Made by a program: the position numbers and the translations under genes. Below the pieces are notes generated by a model, which saw only the letters and a program-made list of their open reading frames with translations, did no database searches and had not been told where the DNA came from. From assembly GCA_024711125.1 (NCBI GenBank), contig JANJTM010000025.1, positions 186,001 through 250,000 on the forward strand: 64,000 bases of DNA. The letters are read 5' to 3'. The stretch comes from Rhodothermales bacterium. GTDB lineage: Bacteria; Bacteroidota; Rhodothermia; Rhodothermales; UBA10348. Shown one piece after another: positions 56,669 through 64,000 of the stretch. The stretch's first letter is position 1, and each line of letters begins with the position of its first letter.

Positions 56669-57372
56669 CCGTCCACTCCGACGGCCGGCGCGGTCAAGGG
56701 GCGGTCTTCCACCACCGCCCCGCCCCGGAGCCGGATGATGCGCCCGGTCTTCGCCGCCAGTTCGAGGTCGTGTGTCACCAGGACGAGCGTGGTTCCGGCC
56801 GACCGGTTGAGATCGAACAGCAGGTCCACGATATGTCCCCCGGTGTCTGCGTCGAGGTTTCCCGTGGGCTCGTCGGCAAACAGGATGCTGGGCCGATTGA
56901 TGAAGGCACGGGCCAGCGCTACCCGCTGCTGTTCGCCTCCGGAGAGCTGGGCCGGGTAGTGACCCGTCCGGTCGGCCAATCCGACCGAACCCAGGAGGTC
57001 CACGGCCCGCCTCGAGGCATCCTGGTCCCCGCGCAGCTCGGCAGGCACGGTGACGTTCTCCAGCGCAGTCAGGGTCGGAATGAGTCGAAAGGATTGGAAG
57101 ACGAAACCGACGTCCCGGTTCCTGACGGCGGCCCGCTGGTTCTCGTCGAGGCGGGACATCGCGTGCCCACACAGCACGACCTCCCCCGCGGTAGGGCGAT
57201 CGAGACCGGCGGCGAGACCCAGGAGCGTGGTCTTGCCGCTGCCCGACGGACCTACGATGGCACACGTGTCGCGCGCCTGCAGGTCGAACGAGATCTCCTT
57301 GAGAACCTCGAGCGGCCGACCTGCGCTGGTGAAGGTCTTGGAAAGTCCCCGGACCGAGAGAACCGTGCTCAT
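56665..57372 (-). CDS. LolD/YbbA-type ABC transporter ATPase
   Basis: A 235-residue ABC ATPase. Walker A is IVGPSGSGKTTLL, the Q-loop is in GFVFQSFRLIPTL, the signature LSGGEQQRVALARAF and Walker B ILFADEPTGNLD, with H-loop LVTHDLELA. The closest class is MacB/LolD, matching the FtsX-like permease that overlaps it. It starts 65 bp from the divergent TesA-like gene. Confidence 0.94.
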   Translation of the reverse strand: MSTVLSVRGLSKTFTSAGRPLEVLKEISFDLQARDTCAIVGPSGSGKTTLLGLAAGLDRPTAGEVVLCGHAMSRLDENQRAAVRNRDVGFVFQSFRLIPTLTALENVTVPAELRGDQDASRRAVDLLGSVGLADRTGHYPAQLSGGEQQRVALARAFINRPSILFADEPTGNLDADTGGHIVDLLFDLNRSAGTTLVLVTHDLELAAKTGRIIRLRGGAVVEDRPLTAPAVGVDG

Positions 57373-57437
57373 TCGAGTGAAACCTGTTGGTTGGGGCGGT
57401 GTTCGCGCGGCCGGTGGCCACCCATACTCCTGCGTTC

Positions 57438-58139
57438 ATGACCCTGCGATCCCGTTACACGATCCTGACCGCCCTGGTTCTCGCGCTCTCGTCCTGCGCC
57501 CGGGAAGAAGCCGCCAATCCGGCGTCCGAATCAGACGATTCGGGCCGAGCCCCCACCACGCTCGACGCCGGGCAGCCTCGTCTCAGGGTATTGTTCCTCG
57601 GGGACAGCATCACGGCCGGATACGGACTCGATCCGGACCAGGCATTCCCCGCCCTGCTGCAACGCCGGGCCGACTCGCTCGGCCTTGCCGTGGACATGAT
57701 CAACGCGGGCCTTTCGGGCGAGACCACGGCCGGCGGCCTCCGCCGCATCGGATGGCTCCTTCGAGCGCCGGTCGACATCCTGGTACTGGAGCTCGGCGGC
57801 AACGACGGACTTCGAGGGGTCCCGGTCACGGACATCCGCCGCAACCTCGAGGGCATCATCGATTCGCTGCGAGTGCGGGCACCGGAAGCCCGCGTCGTCC
57901 TCGCGGGCATGATGATTCCTCCGAACCTGGGCGCCGAATACACGGCCGCGTTTCGTGCGGTCTATCCCGAGGTCGCGCGCAGCAGGGAAACCGTACTCAT
58001 TCCCTTCCTGCTCGAGGACGTCGGCGGCGTGACCGAACGCATGCTCGACGACGGCATCCACCCCAACGCCGAGGGGCACGCGGTGATGGCCGAAACCGTG
58101 TGGGAGACCCTGGCGCCCATGCTGCGGGAATCGAACTGA
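57438..58139 (+). CDS. TesA-like SGNH esterase, lipoprotein
   Basis: A 233-residue arylesterase/lysophospholipase-like protein. A lipoprotein signal ends in LALSSC (cysteine 20). SGNH blocks: GDSITAGYG with nucleophile S57, INAGLSGETT, LELGGNDGLRG with N122 and DGIHPN with D205 and H208. It would cleave short acyl esters or thioesters in the periplasm, attached to a membrane. It is divergent from the ATPase gene, 65 bp apart, and in other bacteria the same trio is adjacent. The ATG at 57438 gives the signal peptide; the frame from 57387 does not. Confidence 0.92.
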   Translation: MTLRSRYTILTALVLALSSCAREEAANPASESDDSGRAPTTLDAGQPRLRVLFLGDSITAGYGLDPDQAFPALLQRRADSLGLAVDMINAGLSGETTAGGLRRIGWLLRAPVDILVLELGGNDGLRGVPVTDIRRNLEGIIDSLRVRAPEARVVLAGMMIPPNLGAEYTAAFRAVYPEVARSRETVLIPFLLEDVGGVTERMLDDGIHPNAEGHAVMAETVWETLAPMLRESN

Positions 58140-58160
58140 CGGGATCGACGTCAACGAGAA

Positions 58161-58188
58161 CGGCCCGGGAGCGTGGGCTCCCGGGCCG
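58161..58188. terminator. Bidirectional terminator-like hairpin, TesA-like/pntB
   Basis: A perfect 12-bp inverted repeat CGGCCCGGGAGC (58161-58172) / GCTCCCGGGCCG (58177-58188) with loop GTGG, between convergent stops. On the minus strand TTCTCGTT follows, a weak T run; on the plus strand there is none. It probably ends pntB transcription. Confidence 0.6.
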
Positions 58189-58215
58189 TCGAACCGGTCG
58201 GAAGGCAGACTCCGC

Positions 58216-59682
58216 TCAGTCGAGTCCCTTGACCTCGGAAACGACCTTGGAGATCGACGCCTTGGCGTCCCCGAAGAGCATGCGGTTGTTGGAGTTGAAG
58301 AACAACTCGTTTTCGATGCCGGCGTATCCGGGACGCATGGAGCGCTTGAGCACGATCGTGGTACGGGCGTGGTCGACGTTCAGGATCGGCATGCCGTAGA
58401 TCGGGCTGGCCGTGTCGTGACGGGCCGCCGGGTTGACCACGTCGTTGGCTCCGATGACGACCGCTACGTCGCAGGTGTCGAACTCGCCGTTGATGTCGTC
58501 CATCTCGTAGAGCTGGTCGTACGGCACGTTCGCTTCGGCCAGGAGTACGTTCATGTGGCCGGGCATGCGGCCGGCCACGGGGTGCACCGCGTACTTGACG
58601 GTCACGCCGCGCTTCTGGAGCTCGTCGCCCAGTTCGCGAACGGCGTGCTGGGCCTGGGCCACGGCCATGCCGTAGCCCGGCACGAAGATGACTTTCTCCG
58701 CGTAGGCCAGCAGGATGGCGGCGTCCTCGGACGACACTTCCGTGATGTTCTTGCCCTCCATGGACTTGGAGCCTGCCGCGGCCGTCTGTCCGTCGCCGCC
58801 GAAACCGCCGATGAGCACGTTCAGCAGCGAGCGGTTCATCGCGTCGCACATGATCTTCGTCAGGATCAGGCCCGACGCGCCGACCAGGGCACCCGACACG
58901 ATCAGCGCGGTGTTGTTGAGCACGAAGCCCGTGGCACCCGCCGCCATGCCGGAATAGGAGTTCAGCAGCGAGACGACTACCGGCATGTCGGCCCCGCCGA
59001 TCGGGATCACCAGCAGGATGCCGAGCAGGAATGCCGCGGTGGCCACGATGATGGCCCCGTAGATCATCGGTTCGGTGAACTCGACGGAGACGGCCGTCGT
59101 CATGAAGTCATCGGGAAACGCGCCCGCGCCCATGACCATCCACACGGTCGCCCCGATGGAGACGATCGCCAGGACGAGCGTCAGCAGGCGCATGCCCGGG
59201 AAGGACATCGGATTGCCCGAGATTTTCTCGGACAGCTTGCCGTACGCGACGAACGAACCGGTGAACGTGACGCCGCCGATCAGGATCGACAGGGCGATCG
59301 TGACGGCGGTCGACATGACGAATGCCTCGCCGTCGTCCGTCCCGGTGTTCTGGATCAGCTTGGCGATCTCGCCGAAGGCCACGACGGCCGAGGCGATGCC
59401 GCCGAACCCGTTGAAGGCCGCGACGAGTTCGGGCATACCGGTCATCTCGACCTTTTTCGACCAGATCCAGCCGATCGCGGTGCCGATCAGCAGGCCGAGG
59501 ATCATTTCGACCGGGGTGACGATAGGTTTCGCGACGAGTGTCGCGACGATGGCGACCAGCATGCCGTAGGCGGCGATCTGGTTGCCCTTTCGGGCGGTGG
59601 CCGGCGACTGGAGCCTCTTCATGCCGAAGATGAAGAGGATGGCCGACACGAGGTAGGCGATTTTGATGAGGTCCTGCAGCAT
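58216..59682 (-). CDS. pntB: NAD(P) transhydrogenase subunit beta
   Basis: A 488-residue PntB. About eight or nine membrane helices lead to the NADP(H)-binding domain III (about 310-488): IFVPGYGMAVAQAQHAV, HPVAGRMPGHMNVLLAEANV and VVIGANDVVNPAA, then VLKRSMRPGYAGIENELFF. The proton-translocating enzyme transfers hydride from NADH to NADP+ using the proton gradient. It is the last gene of pntAA-pntAB-pntB, as in alpha-proteobacterial split systems. Confidence 0.97.
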   Translation of the reverse strand: MLQDLIKIAYLVSAILFIFGMKRLQSPATARKGNQIAAYGMLVAIVATLVAKPIVTPVEMILGLLIGTAIGWIWSKKVEMTGMPELVAAFNGFGGIASAVVAFGEIAKLIQNTGTDDGEAFVMSTAVTIALSILIGGVTFTGSFVAYGKLSEKISGNPMSFPGMRLLTLVLAIVSIGATVWMVMGAGAFPDDFMTTAVSVEFTEPMIYGAIIVATAAFLLGILLVIPIGGADMPVVVSLLNSYSGMAAGATGFVLNNTALIVSGALVGASGLILTKIMCDAMNRSLLNVLIGGFGGDGQTAAAGSKSMEGKNITEVSSEDAAILLAYAEKVIFVPGYGMAVAQAQHAVRELGDELQKRGVTVKYAVHPVAGRMPGHMNVLLAEANVPYDQLYEMDDINGEFDTCDVAVVIGANDVVNPAARHDTASPIYGMPILNVDHARTTIVLKRSMRPGYAGIENELFFNSNNRMLFGDAKASISKVVSEVKGLD

Positions 59683-59723
59683 GGCGGATCGGATCTAGGA
59701 AGGAAGGGAGCGGCGGGGCCGGG

Positions 59724-59999
59724 TCAGTCCTTCTTCTTGAACATCTGGAGCATCCGGTCCGTGACCATGAATCCTCCGACGACGTTGATCGTGGCAAAAA
59801 CCAGCGCGGCCACGCCCAACCACGTCGCCCAGGCCCCGTGGACCTGGCCGGCGACGATGAGGGCGCCCACGATGGTGATGCCCGAGATCGCGTTCGATCC
59901 GGACATGAGCGGGGTGTGCAGGGTCTGCGGGACCTTGCTGATCACCTCGAAGCCCACGAGGGACGCGAGGGTGAAAAGGATGATGTTGTCGAGCAGCAT
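59724..59999 (-). CDS. pntAB: NAD(P) transhydrogenase subunit alpha part 2
   Basis: A 91-residue membrane protein with three helices: IILFTLASLVGFEVISKVPQTLHTPLMSGSNAISGITIVGALI is the characteristic motif. It forms the membrane part of the alpha subunit in systems where PntA is split. It lies 41 bp upstream of pntB and 10 bp after pntAA. Confidence 0.96.
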   Translation of the reverse strand: MLLDNIILFTLASLVGFEVISKVPQTLHTPLMSGSNAISGITIVGALIVAGQVHGAWATWLGVAALVFATINVVGGFMVTDRMLQMFKKKD

Positions 60000-60009
60000 G
60001 GGTCTATCG

Positions 60010-61140
60010 TCAGGCCAGCAGGCCCTTTACGCGTTCGTTGACCACGGCGCCGTCGTGCGTGACGCACGCGCCGGCGAATACCTCGTCCTCGAACTTCACG
60101 GTGAAGCCTTCTTCGGACGTGAAGTCCTGCACGATGGCCTGCACGGTGCGGGCATACAGCTCGCTCGCGTGCACCGGCATGTCGGCCGTGAGGTTCAATG
60201 CCCCGACGAGCGTCACGCCGTGGCGTTCCACCGTTTCGCCGGGCACGGTGAGTTCACAGTTCCCTCCGTTCGGAGCCGCGAGGTCGATGATGACCGACCC
60301 CGCCTTCATGGCCTTGACGGCCTCCTCGGTGATGAGGACCGGGGCCTTTCGCCCGGGAATGAGCGCGGTGGTCACGACCACGTCGCTCTTCCCGATGAAC
60401 GGCACGAGCAGTTCGGTCTGCCGCTTGGCCTTCTCCTCCGCGAGTGCCTTGGCGTAACCTCCCGAATCCTGCATGTCGCCGATTTCGAGCGGAAGCTCGA
60501 CGAAGGTGGCTCCCAGCGAGTGGATCTCCTCCTTCACCGCCTCGCGGATGTCGTAGGCCGATACCTTGGCACCGAGGCGCTTCGCCGTCGCGATGGCCTG
60601 GAGCCCGGCCACGCCAGCTCCCAGGACCAGGACGTTCGCGGGACGAACGGTTCCGGCGGCCGTCGACAACAGCGGGAAGAACTTCGGAAGGATGCCGGCC
60701 GCAAGCAGCACGGCGCGATACCCCGCCACCGAGCTGAGCGCCGACAGCGCGTCCATCTTCTGGGCCCGGGAGATGCGCGGAACGAGCTCCATCGACAGCG
60801 CCGTCACCCCCTGCGCGGCGAGCCTGGCCGATCGCTTGGGGTCGTCCAGGGGCGCGAGGAATCCGACGTACGCAGCGCCCTTGCGGAAAAGGGCGATCTC
60901 CTCGTCCGACGGCGGACGCACTTTCAGAACCACGTCCGACCCGAAGGCCGCGGCCCGATCGACGATCTGCGCACCGGCGTGCGTGAAATCTTCATCGCTG
61001 ATGAAGGCGCCGGCACCGGCGCCCTTCTCGACCTGGACGGTCGCTCCCTTCTTGACGAGGCGCGAGACCACTTCCGGGACGATCGCCACAAGGCGTTCTC
61101 CCGGTTGGGTTTCCTTCGGCACTCCGATGGTGTATGGCAT
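60010..61140 (-). CDS. pntAA: NAD(P) transhydrogenase subunit alpha part 1
   Basis: A 376-residue NAD(H)-binding domain I. The N-terminus YTIGVPKETQPGERLVAIVP, the alanine-dehydrogenase-like fold, VLVLGAGVAGLQAIATAKRLGAKVSAYDIR (Rossmann) and the VVVTTALIPGRKAPVLIT mobile-loop region are present. The ATG at 61140 is chosen from homology; the frame extends to 61233. Without membrane helices it is peripheral. A TATACTTCGG -10-like element is 42 bp upstream (61182-61187). Confidence 0.96.
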   Translation of the reverse strand: MPYTIGVPKETQPGERLVAIVPEVVSRLVKKGATVQVEKGAGAGAFISDEDFTHAGAQIVDRAAAFGSDVVLKVRPPSDEEIALFRKGAAYVGFLAPLDDPKRSARLAAQGVTALSMELVPRISRAQKMDALSALSSVAGYRAVLLAAGILPKFFPLLSTAAGTVRPANVLVLGAGVAGLQAIATAKRLGAKVSAYDIREAVKEEIHSLGATFVELPLEIGDMQDSGGYAKALAEEKAKRQTELLVPFIGKSDVVVTTALIPGRKAPVLITEEAVKAMKAGSVIIDLAAPNGGNCELTVPGETVERHGVTLVGALNLTADMPVHASELYARTVQAIVQDFTSEEGFTVKFEDEVFAGACVTHDGAVVNERVKGLLA

Positions 61141-61181
61141 GACGGGTGGAATTCGCTGACTGGCTGTTGCAGAGGCGCCGA

Positions 61182-61187
61182 AGTATA
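61182..61187 (-). promoter_or_regulatory. Candidate -10 box upstream of pntAA
   Basis: TATACT followed by TCGG on the minus strand, 42-47 bp before the ATG at 61140. The same TATACTTC octamer occurs before the penicillin-acylase gene. No good -35 is visible. Confidence 0.35.
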
Positions 61188-61229
61188 GAATGCCGGCGTC
61201 CGGCTTCGGGTCGGGTCCCGGTGCCATCG

Positions 61230-61256
61230 GCACGCGAGGGATTTCCCTACGCGTGC
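61230..61256. other. Stable stem-loop downstream of serC
   Basis: GCACGCG-AGGG (61230-61240), loop ATTT, CCCT-A-CGCGTGC (61245-61256): an 11-bp stem with one bulged A. It is 44 bp after the serC stop. There is no T run, so a hairpin without the classical tail. Confidence 0.45.
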
Positions 61257-61299
61257 GTCCGGACGACCGCGTTCCGCCGTGTGCCGATGCCGGCGGCCG

Positions 61300-62394
61300 T
61301 CAACCGGCCCGGCGTTCGAACTCGTCCATGAACGAGACGAGCGCCTCGACACCGGCCTCGGGCATGGCGTTGTAGATGGAGGCCCGGATTCCGCCGACCG
61401 ATCTGTAGCCCTTCAGGGCAAGCAGGCCGGCCGCCTTGGCCTCTTTCACGAAACGGGCATCGAGTTCCTCGTTCGGAAGCTTGAACGTCACGTTCATCCG
61501 GGAACGGGAGTCGGCATCGGCGGTGCCACGGTAGAACCCGGTCCTGTCGATGCGCTCGTAGAGGCGGCCCGCCTTGCGCTCGTTGATGGCCTGCATGGCC
61601 TCCAGGCCCCCGATGCCCTCGATCCACCGCAGGACCTTCTCGACGAGGTAGACGGCAAACACGGGTGGAGTATTGAAGAGCGAGCCGGCATGCACACCGT
61701 AATCGAGCATCGTCGGCAGCGGCTGCCGCCGCTTCTGCAGGAAGGCGTCGCGGATCATCACGACCGTCACGCCGGCAGGTCCCACGTTCTTCTGGGCCCC
61801 GGCGTAGATCATCGCATACCGGTCGATGTCCATCGGGCGACTCAGGAAATCGCTCGACGCGTCGCACACGAGCGGAGCCTCGACCCTGGGTTCGGACGCG
61901 AATTGGGTGCCGTAGATCGTGTTGTTCGAGGTGAAATGCAGGTAGGCGGCTCCACGGGTGAGCTGCCAGGTCTCGGGCCTGGGGATGTACGCGAATGCCC
62001 GGTCCTCCGACGATGCCGCCGTGCGGGCATCGCCCACGATCCGGGCCTCCTTCAGGGCCTTCTTCGCCCACGAGCCGGTGACCAGGTAGTCGGCCGATCC
62101 GTTGTCGGGCAGGAAGTTGAGCGGCGCCATGTAGAACTGGAGCGAGGCTCCGCCCCCCAGGAAAAGGATGTGCCAGTCCTCCCCCAGCCCGAGCAGGGAC
62201 CGCAGCCTGCCCTGGGCAGACTCCATCACGGCCGTGTATTCCGGCGAACGGTGCGAGATCTCGATGATCGACGCGCCTGCGCCCGGGTAGACGAGCATCT
62301 CCTCCTGCGCTTCCCTGAGTACGGCTTCGGGAAGCGTGCCGGGGCCGGCGGAGAAGTTGAAGAGGCGGGTTTGGAAATCGGCGGTTGCGGTCAT
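61300..62394 (-). CDS. serC: Phosphoserine aminotransferase
   Basis: A 364-residue class V aminotransferase. The N-terminus FNFSAGPGTLPEAVL and the block LFLGGGASLQFYMAPLNFL are typical of SerC. The PLP lysine is K202 in YAGAQKNVGPAGVTV. It converts 3-phosphohydroxypyruvate to phosphoserine. It is placed 9 bp after serA on the same strand, so the two consecutive serine-pathway enzymes are co-expressed. A hairpin follows at 61230-61256. Confidence 0.96.
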   Translation of the reverse strand: MTATADFQTRLFNFSAGPGTLPEAVLREAQEEMLVYPGAGASIIEISHRSPEYTAVMESAQGRLRSLLGLGEDWHILFLGGGASLQFYMAPLNFLPDNGSADYLVTGSWAKKALKEARIVGDARTAASSEDRAFAYIPRPETWQLTRGAAYLHFTSNNTIYGTQFASEPRVEAPLVCDASSDFLSRPMDIDRYAMIYAGAQKNVGPAGVTVVMIRDAFLQKRRQPLPTMLDYGVHAGSLFNTPPVFAVYLVEKVLRWIEGIGGLEAMQAINERKAGRLYERIDRTGFYRGTADADSRSRMNVTFKLPNEELDARFVKEAKAAGLLALKGYRSVGGIRASIYNAMPEAGVEALVSFMDEFERRAG

Positions 62395-62403
62395 GGATTT
62401 GGG

Positions 62404-63606
62404 TCAGATCTCCAGAAGGGTGACGGCCAGCACGTCGGGGTGCGACCGGATTCTTTCGATGGTGGCGTCGTCGGGCACGCCGGCGAAGCGGATGTAGGCG
62501 CAGGCCGCGGGGGCCGAGGCGAAAACGAGGTTCTCCACTTCCTGCACGTTCCAGCCCGCCTCCTTCATCTCGGCGAAGACGGCCGCCAGGACACCGACGC
62601 GATCGTGGTGGCGCACGGTGAGGTGGTGCGTGGCGGCCGACCGCTCGGCGATGTTGACGCAGTTGGCGACCTCGCCGGTCGAGGCGTAGACGTTGACGAT
62701 GCGCACCGCCTCCTCCGCGATCGCTTCCTGGGCCTGCTCCGTGGATGCCCCGATATGATGGGTGACGTAGACCGACGGGTGCGACGCGAGCGCGCTCTCG
62801 AAGACACCGTCCTTGCCCGCCGGCTCCCCGTCGAACACGTCGAGGCCGGCACGGATGCCCTTCGTCTGCAGTGCGTCGAGCAGCGCGGACTCGTCGACGA
62901 CCGATGAACGGGTCGTGTTGATGAAGAGGGCCCCTGGCCTCATCGCGTCGAAAAAAGCCGCGTCGGCCAGTCGGGCGGTCTCCCCGGTGGCCGCCACGTG
63001 GAGCGAGACGATGTCGGCGTCACGGGCCACGTCGATCGGCGTGGCGCGGAAGCCGATCCCGAGATCGGAGGCCATCGCGGGGGTGAGCGATCGGCTCCAG
63101 CCGATGACCCGCATTCCGAAGGAACGGGCGCGGACGGCCACCTCCTTTCCGATCGAGCCGAGACCGACAAGCCCGATGGTCCGGCCCTTGATGCCCTCGG
63201 CCTTGGAGTACCGGTCCTTGTTCCACTCGCCGCGCCGTGCGTCGGAGACGTTGTCGGGGATGCGACGGTCAAGCGACAGGATCAGCCCGAGTGTCAGCTC
63301 GGCCACGGCAACCGAGTTCTTTCCCGGGCAGTTCGCGACGAATATGCCCCGCGCCGAGGCCGCGGCGACATCGATCGTGTCGTACCCTGCCCCCGCGCGA
63401 ACGATCAGTTCGAGCGCCGGCGCCGCGGCCATGAGTTCGGCCGTGACCTTGGTCGATCGGACCACGAGCACACCCGGGGCGGTCTCGGCCAACGCGTCAC
63501 GCAGCGCCTCGCCCTTGGCTTCGGGCCGGTTGACGACGGTATGGCCCGCCGCGTGAAGCGCGTCGAGACACGCGGACGACAGCTTGTCGGCGAGGAAAAC
63601 CTTCAT
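62404..63606 (-). CDS. serA: D-3-phosphoglycerate dehydrogenase with ACT domain
   Basis: A 400-residue 2-hydroxyacid dehydrogenase. The NAD-binding loop is GLVGLGSIGKEVAVRARSFG, the catalytic arginine is in INTTRSSVVDE and the histidine in VTHHIGASTEQAQ. About 75 C-terminal residues (LTVRHHDRVGVLAAVFAEMK onwards) form an ACT-type regulatory domain, suggesting serine feedback. It starts the serine pathway from 3-phosphoglycerate. It starts 14 bp after the DUF1015 gene. Confidence 0.93.
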   Translation of the reverse strand: MKVFLADKLSSACLDALHAAGHTVVNRPEAKGEALRDALAETAPGVLVVRSTKVTAELMAAAPALELIVRAGAGYDTIDVAAASARGIFVANCPGKNSVAVAELTLGLILSLDRRIPDNVSDARRGEWNKDRYSKAEGIKGRTIGLVGLGSIGKEVAVRARSFGMRVIGWSRSLTPAMASDLGIGFRATPIDVARDADIVSLHVAATGETARLADAAFFDAMRPGALFINTTRSSVVDESALLDALQTKGIRAGLDVFDGEPAGKDGVFESALASHPSVYVTHHIGASTEQAQEAIAEEAVRIVNVYASTGEVANCVNIAERSAATHHLTVRHHDRVGVLAAVFAEMKEAGWNVQEVENLVFASAPAACAYIRFAGVPDDATIERIRSHPDVLAVTLLEI

Positions 63607-63620
63607 GGGTCCTGTCGGGT

Positions 63621-64000
63621 TCAGAAAAGGTGGACGAGAAGCCCGCTGCGCAGCTTGGGTTCGAACCAGGTCGACTTCGGCGGCATGAGCTGGCCTGCAT
63701 CCGAAACCGCCAGCAGCTCGTCGATCCCCGTCGGAACCATCGAGATGGCCAGTTCGGCCTTTCCGGAATCAACGAGCCGCTCCAGTTCGGCCGTGCCCCG
63801 GATTCCGCCCACGAAATCGATGGTGCGGTCGGTCCTTGGATCCACGATGCCGAGCAGCGGCTCGAGTACGTGTTCGGTCAGGCGCGAGACGTCCAGCGAG
63901 TCGGCCGGCGTCGACCGCGTCGACGGCGGCAGCTCGAGACCGTACCACCGGCCCTCGAGGTAGACCGACACCGATCCCTTGCGGGTCGGCGTCGCCGAGA
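63621..64000 (-). CDS. DUF1015-family protein, C-terminal fragment
   Basis: The 3' end of a gene whose start lies beyond the window; the frame is open to base 64000 on the minus strand. About 126 residues are visible, ending in the DUF1015 signature DAGQLMPPKSTWFEPKLRSG; LEPLLGI and FVGGIRGTAELERLV precede it. The family, usually about 400 residues, frequently sits next to serA/serC and is thought to be linked to serine metabolism, possibly a kinase. Function not visible here. Confidence 0.88.
   Translation of the reverse strand, partial: SATPTRKGSVSVYLEGRWYGLELPPSTRSTPADSLDVSRLTEHVLEPLLGIVDPRTDRTIDFVGGIRGTAELERLVDSGKAELAISMVPTGIDELLAVSDAGQLMPPKSTWFEPKLRSGLLVHLF

Noticed and set aside
58369-61188. 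Plus-strand open frame of about 939 codons opposite the pnt genes
   Set aside because: Histidine/aspartate/arginine-rich translation typical of an antisense reading of membrane protein genes.

Overview
The window is one gene-dense, high-G+C bacterial chromosome segment: about 56 protein genes, one tRNA, short gaps, and many 4-bp ATGA/GTGA start-stop overlaps. It is mostly housekeeping sequence. Several features point to the Fibrobacterota-Chlorobiota-Bacteroidota side of the tree: the small ribosomal protein bTHX, a FecR-type anti-sigma factor with a DUF4974-like C-terminus, a TonB receptor with an STN domain and a carboxypeptidase-regulatory domain, a long-insert signal peptidase I, a TraR/DksA protein that keeps one zinc-finger cysteine, and a fused CrtYc-CrtYd lycopene cyclase as in Salinibacter-like organisms. 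My best guess is a Rhodothermota (Rhodothermales-like) organism. Gemmatimonadota is the main alternative; no rRNA or marker comparison was possible here.

Layout. 1-12.8 kb (+): end of ribF, rpsO, pnp, an M16 protease, a sugar-nucleotide epimerase, the scpA-scpB-rluB chromosome-segregation/rRNA block, guaB, an M24 peptidase, an iodotyrosine-deiodinase-like flavoprotein, a glycosyltransferase and an RsbW-like kinase. 12.8-18.7 kb (-): miaA, a rhodanese, a lycopene cyclase and a CrtO-like ketolase. A tyrosine recombinase and a frameshifted HNH endonuclease gene are wedged directly upstream of the ketolase, followed by a tandem TerB protein. 18.9-33.2 kb: a CBS-pair protein (+), then on the minus strand a penicillin-acylase lipoprotein, tRNA-Lys(CUU), parE-parC, an AlbA_2 protein, gpsA, plsY, purM, and a coupled set bTHX - M14 carboxypeptidase - LuxE-like acyl-protein synthetase - enoyl-CoA hydratase.

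33.3-42.1 kb: xseA, a tandem YjbQ-like protein, an SDR (-), xseB, a conserved small protein and an L,D-transpeptidase (+), then lepB, a secreted unknown protein and lepA (-). 42.4-46.9 kb (+): an ECF sigma / FecR anti-sigma / TonB receptor set. 46.9-57.4 kb (-): lspA, traR/dksA, ileS, a shortened purine-nucleoside-phosphorylase-like gene, divIVA, the yggS-type PLP protein, and a LolD/FtsX-type ABC pair whose ATPase is divergent from a TesA-like lipase. 58.2-64 kb (-): pntAA-pntAB-pntB transhydrogenase, serC-serA, and the C-terminal part of a DUF1015 gene running off the edge.

The most unusual places are the recombinase/HNH insertion, which carries a good sigma-70-type promoter and ends 2 bp before the carotenoid ketolase start, the double YjbQ protein, and the coupled bTHX-M14-LuxE-crotonase set. 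I found no clear-cut new defence or biosynthetic system. No CRISPR array, rRNA operon or insertion sequence was seen.
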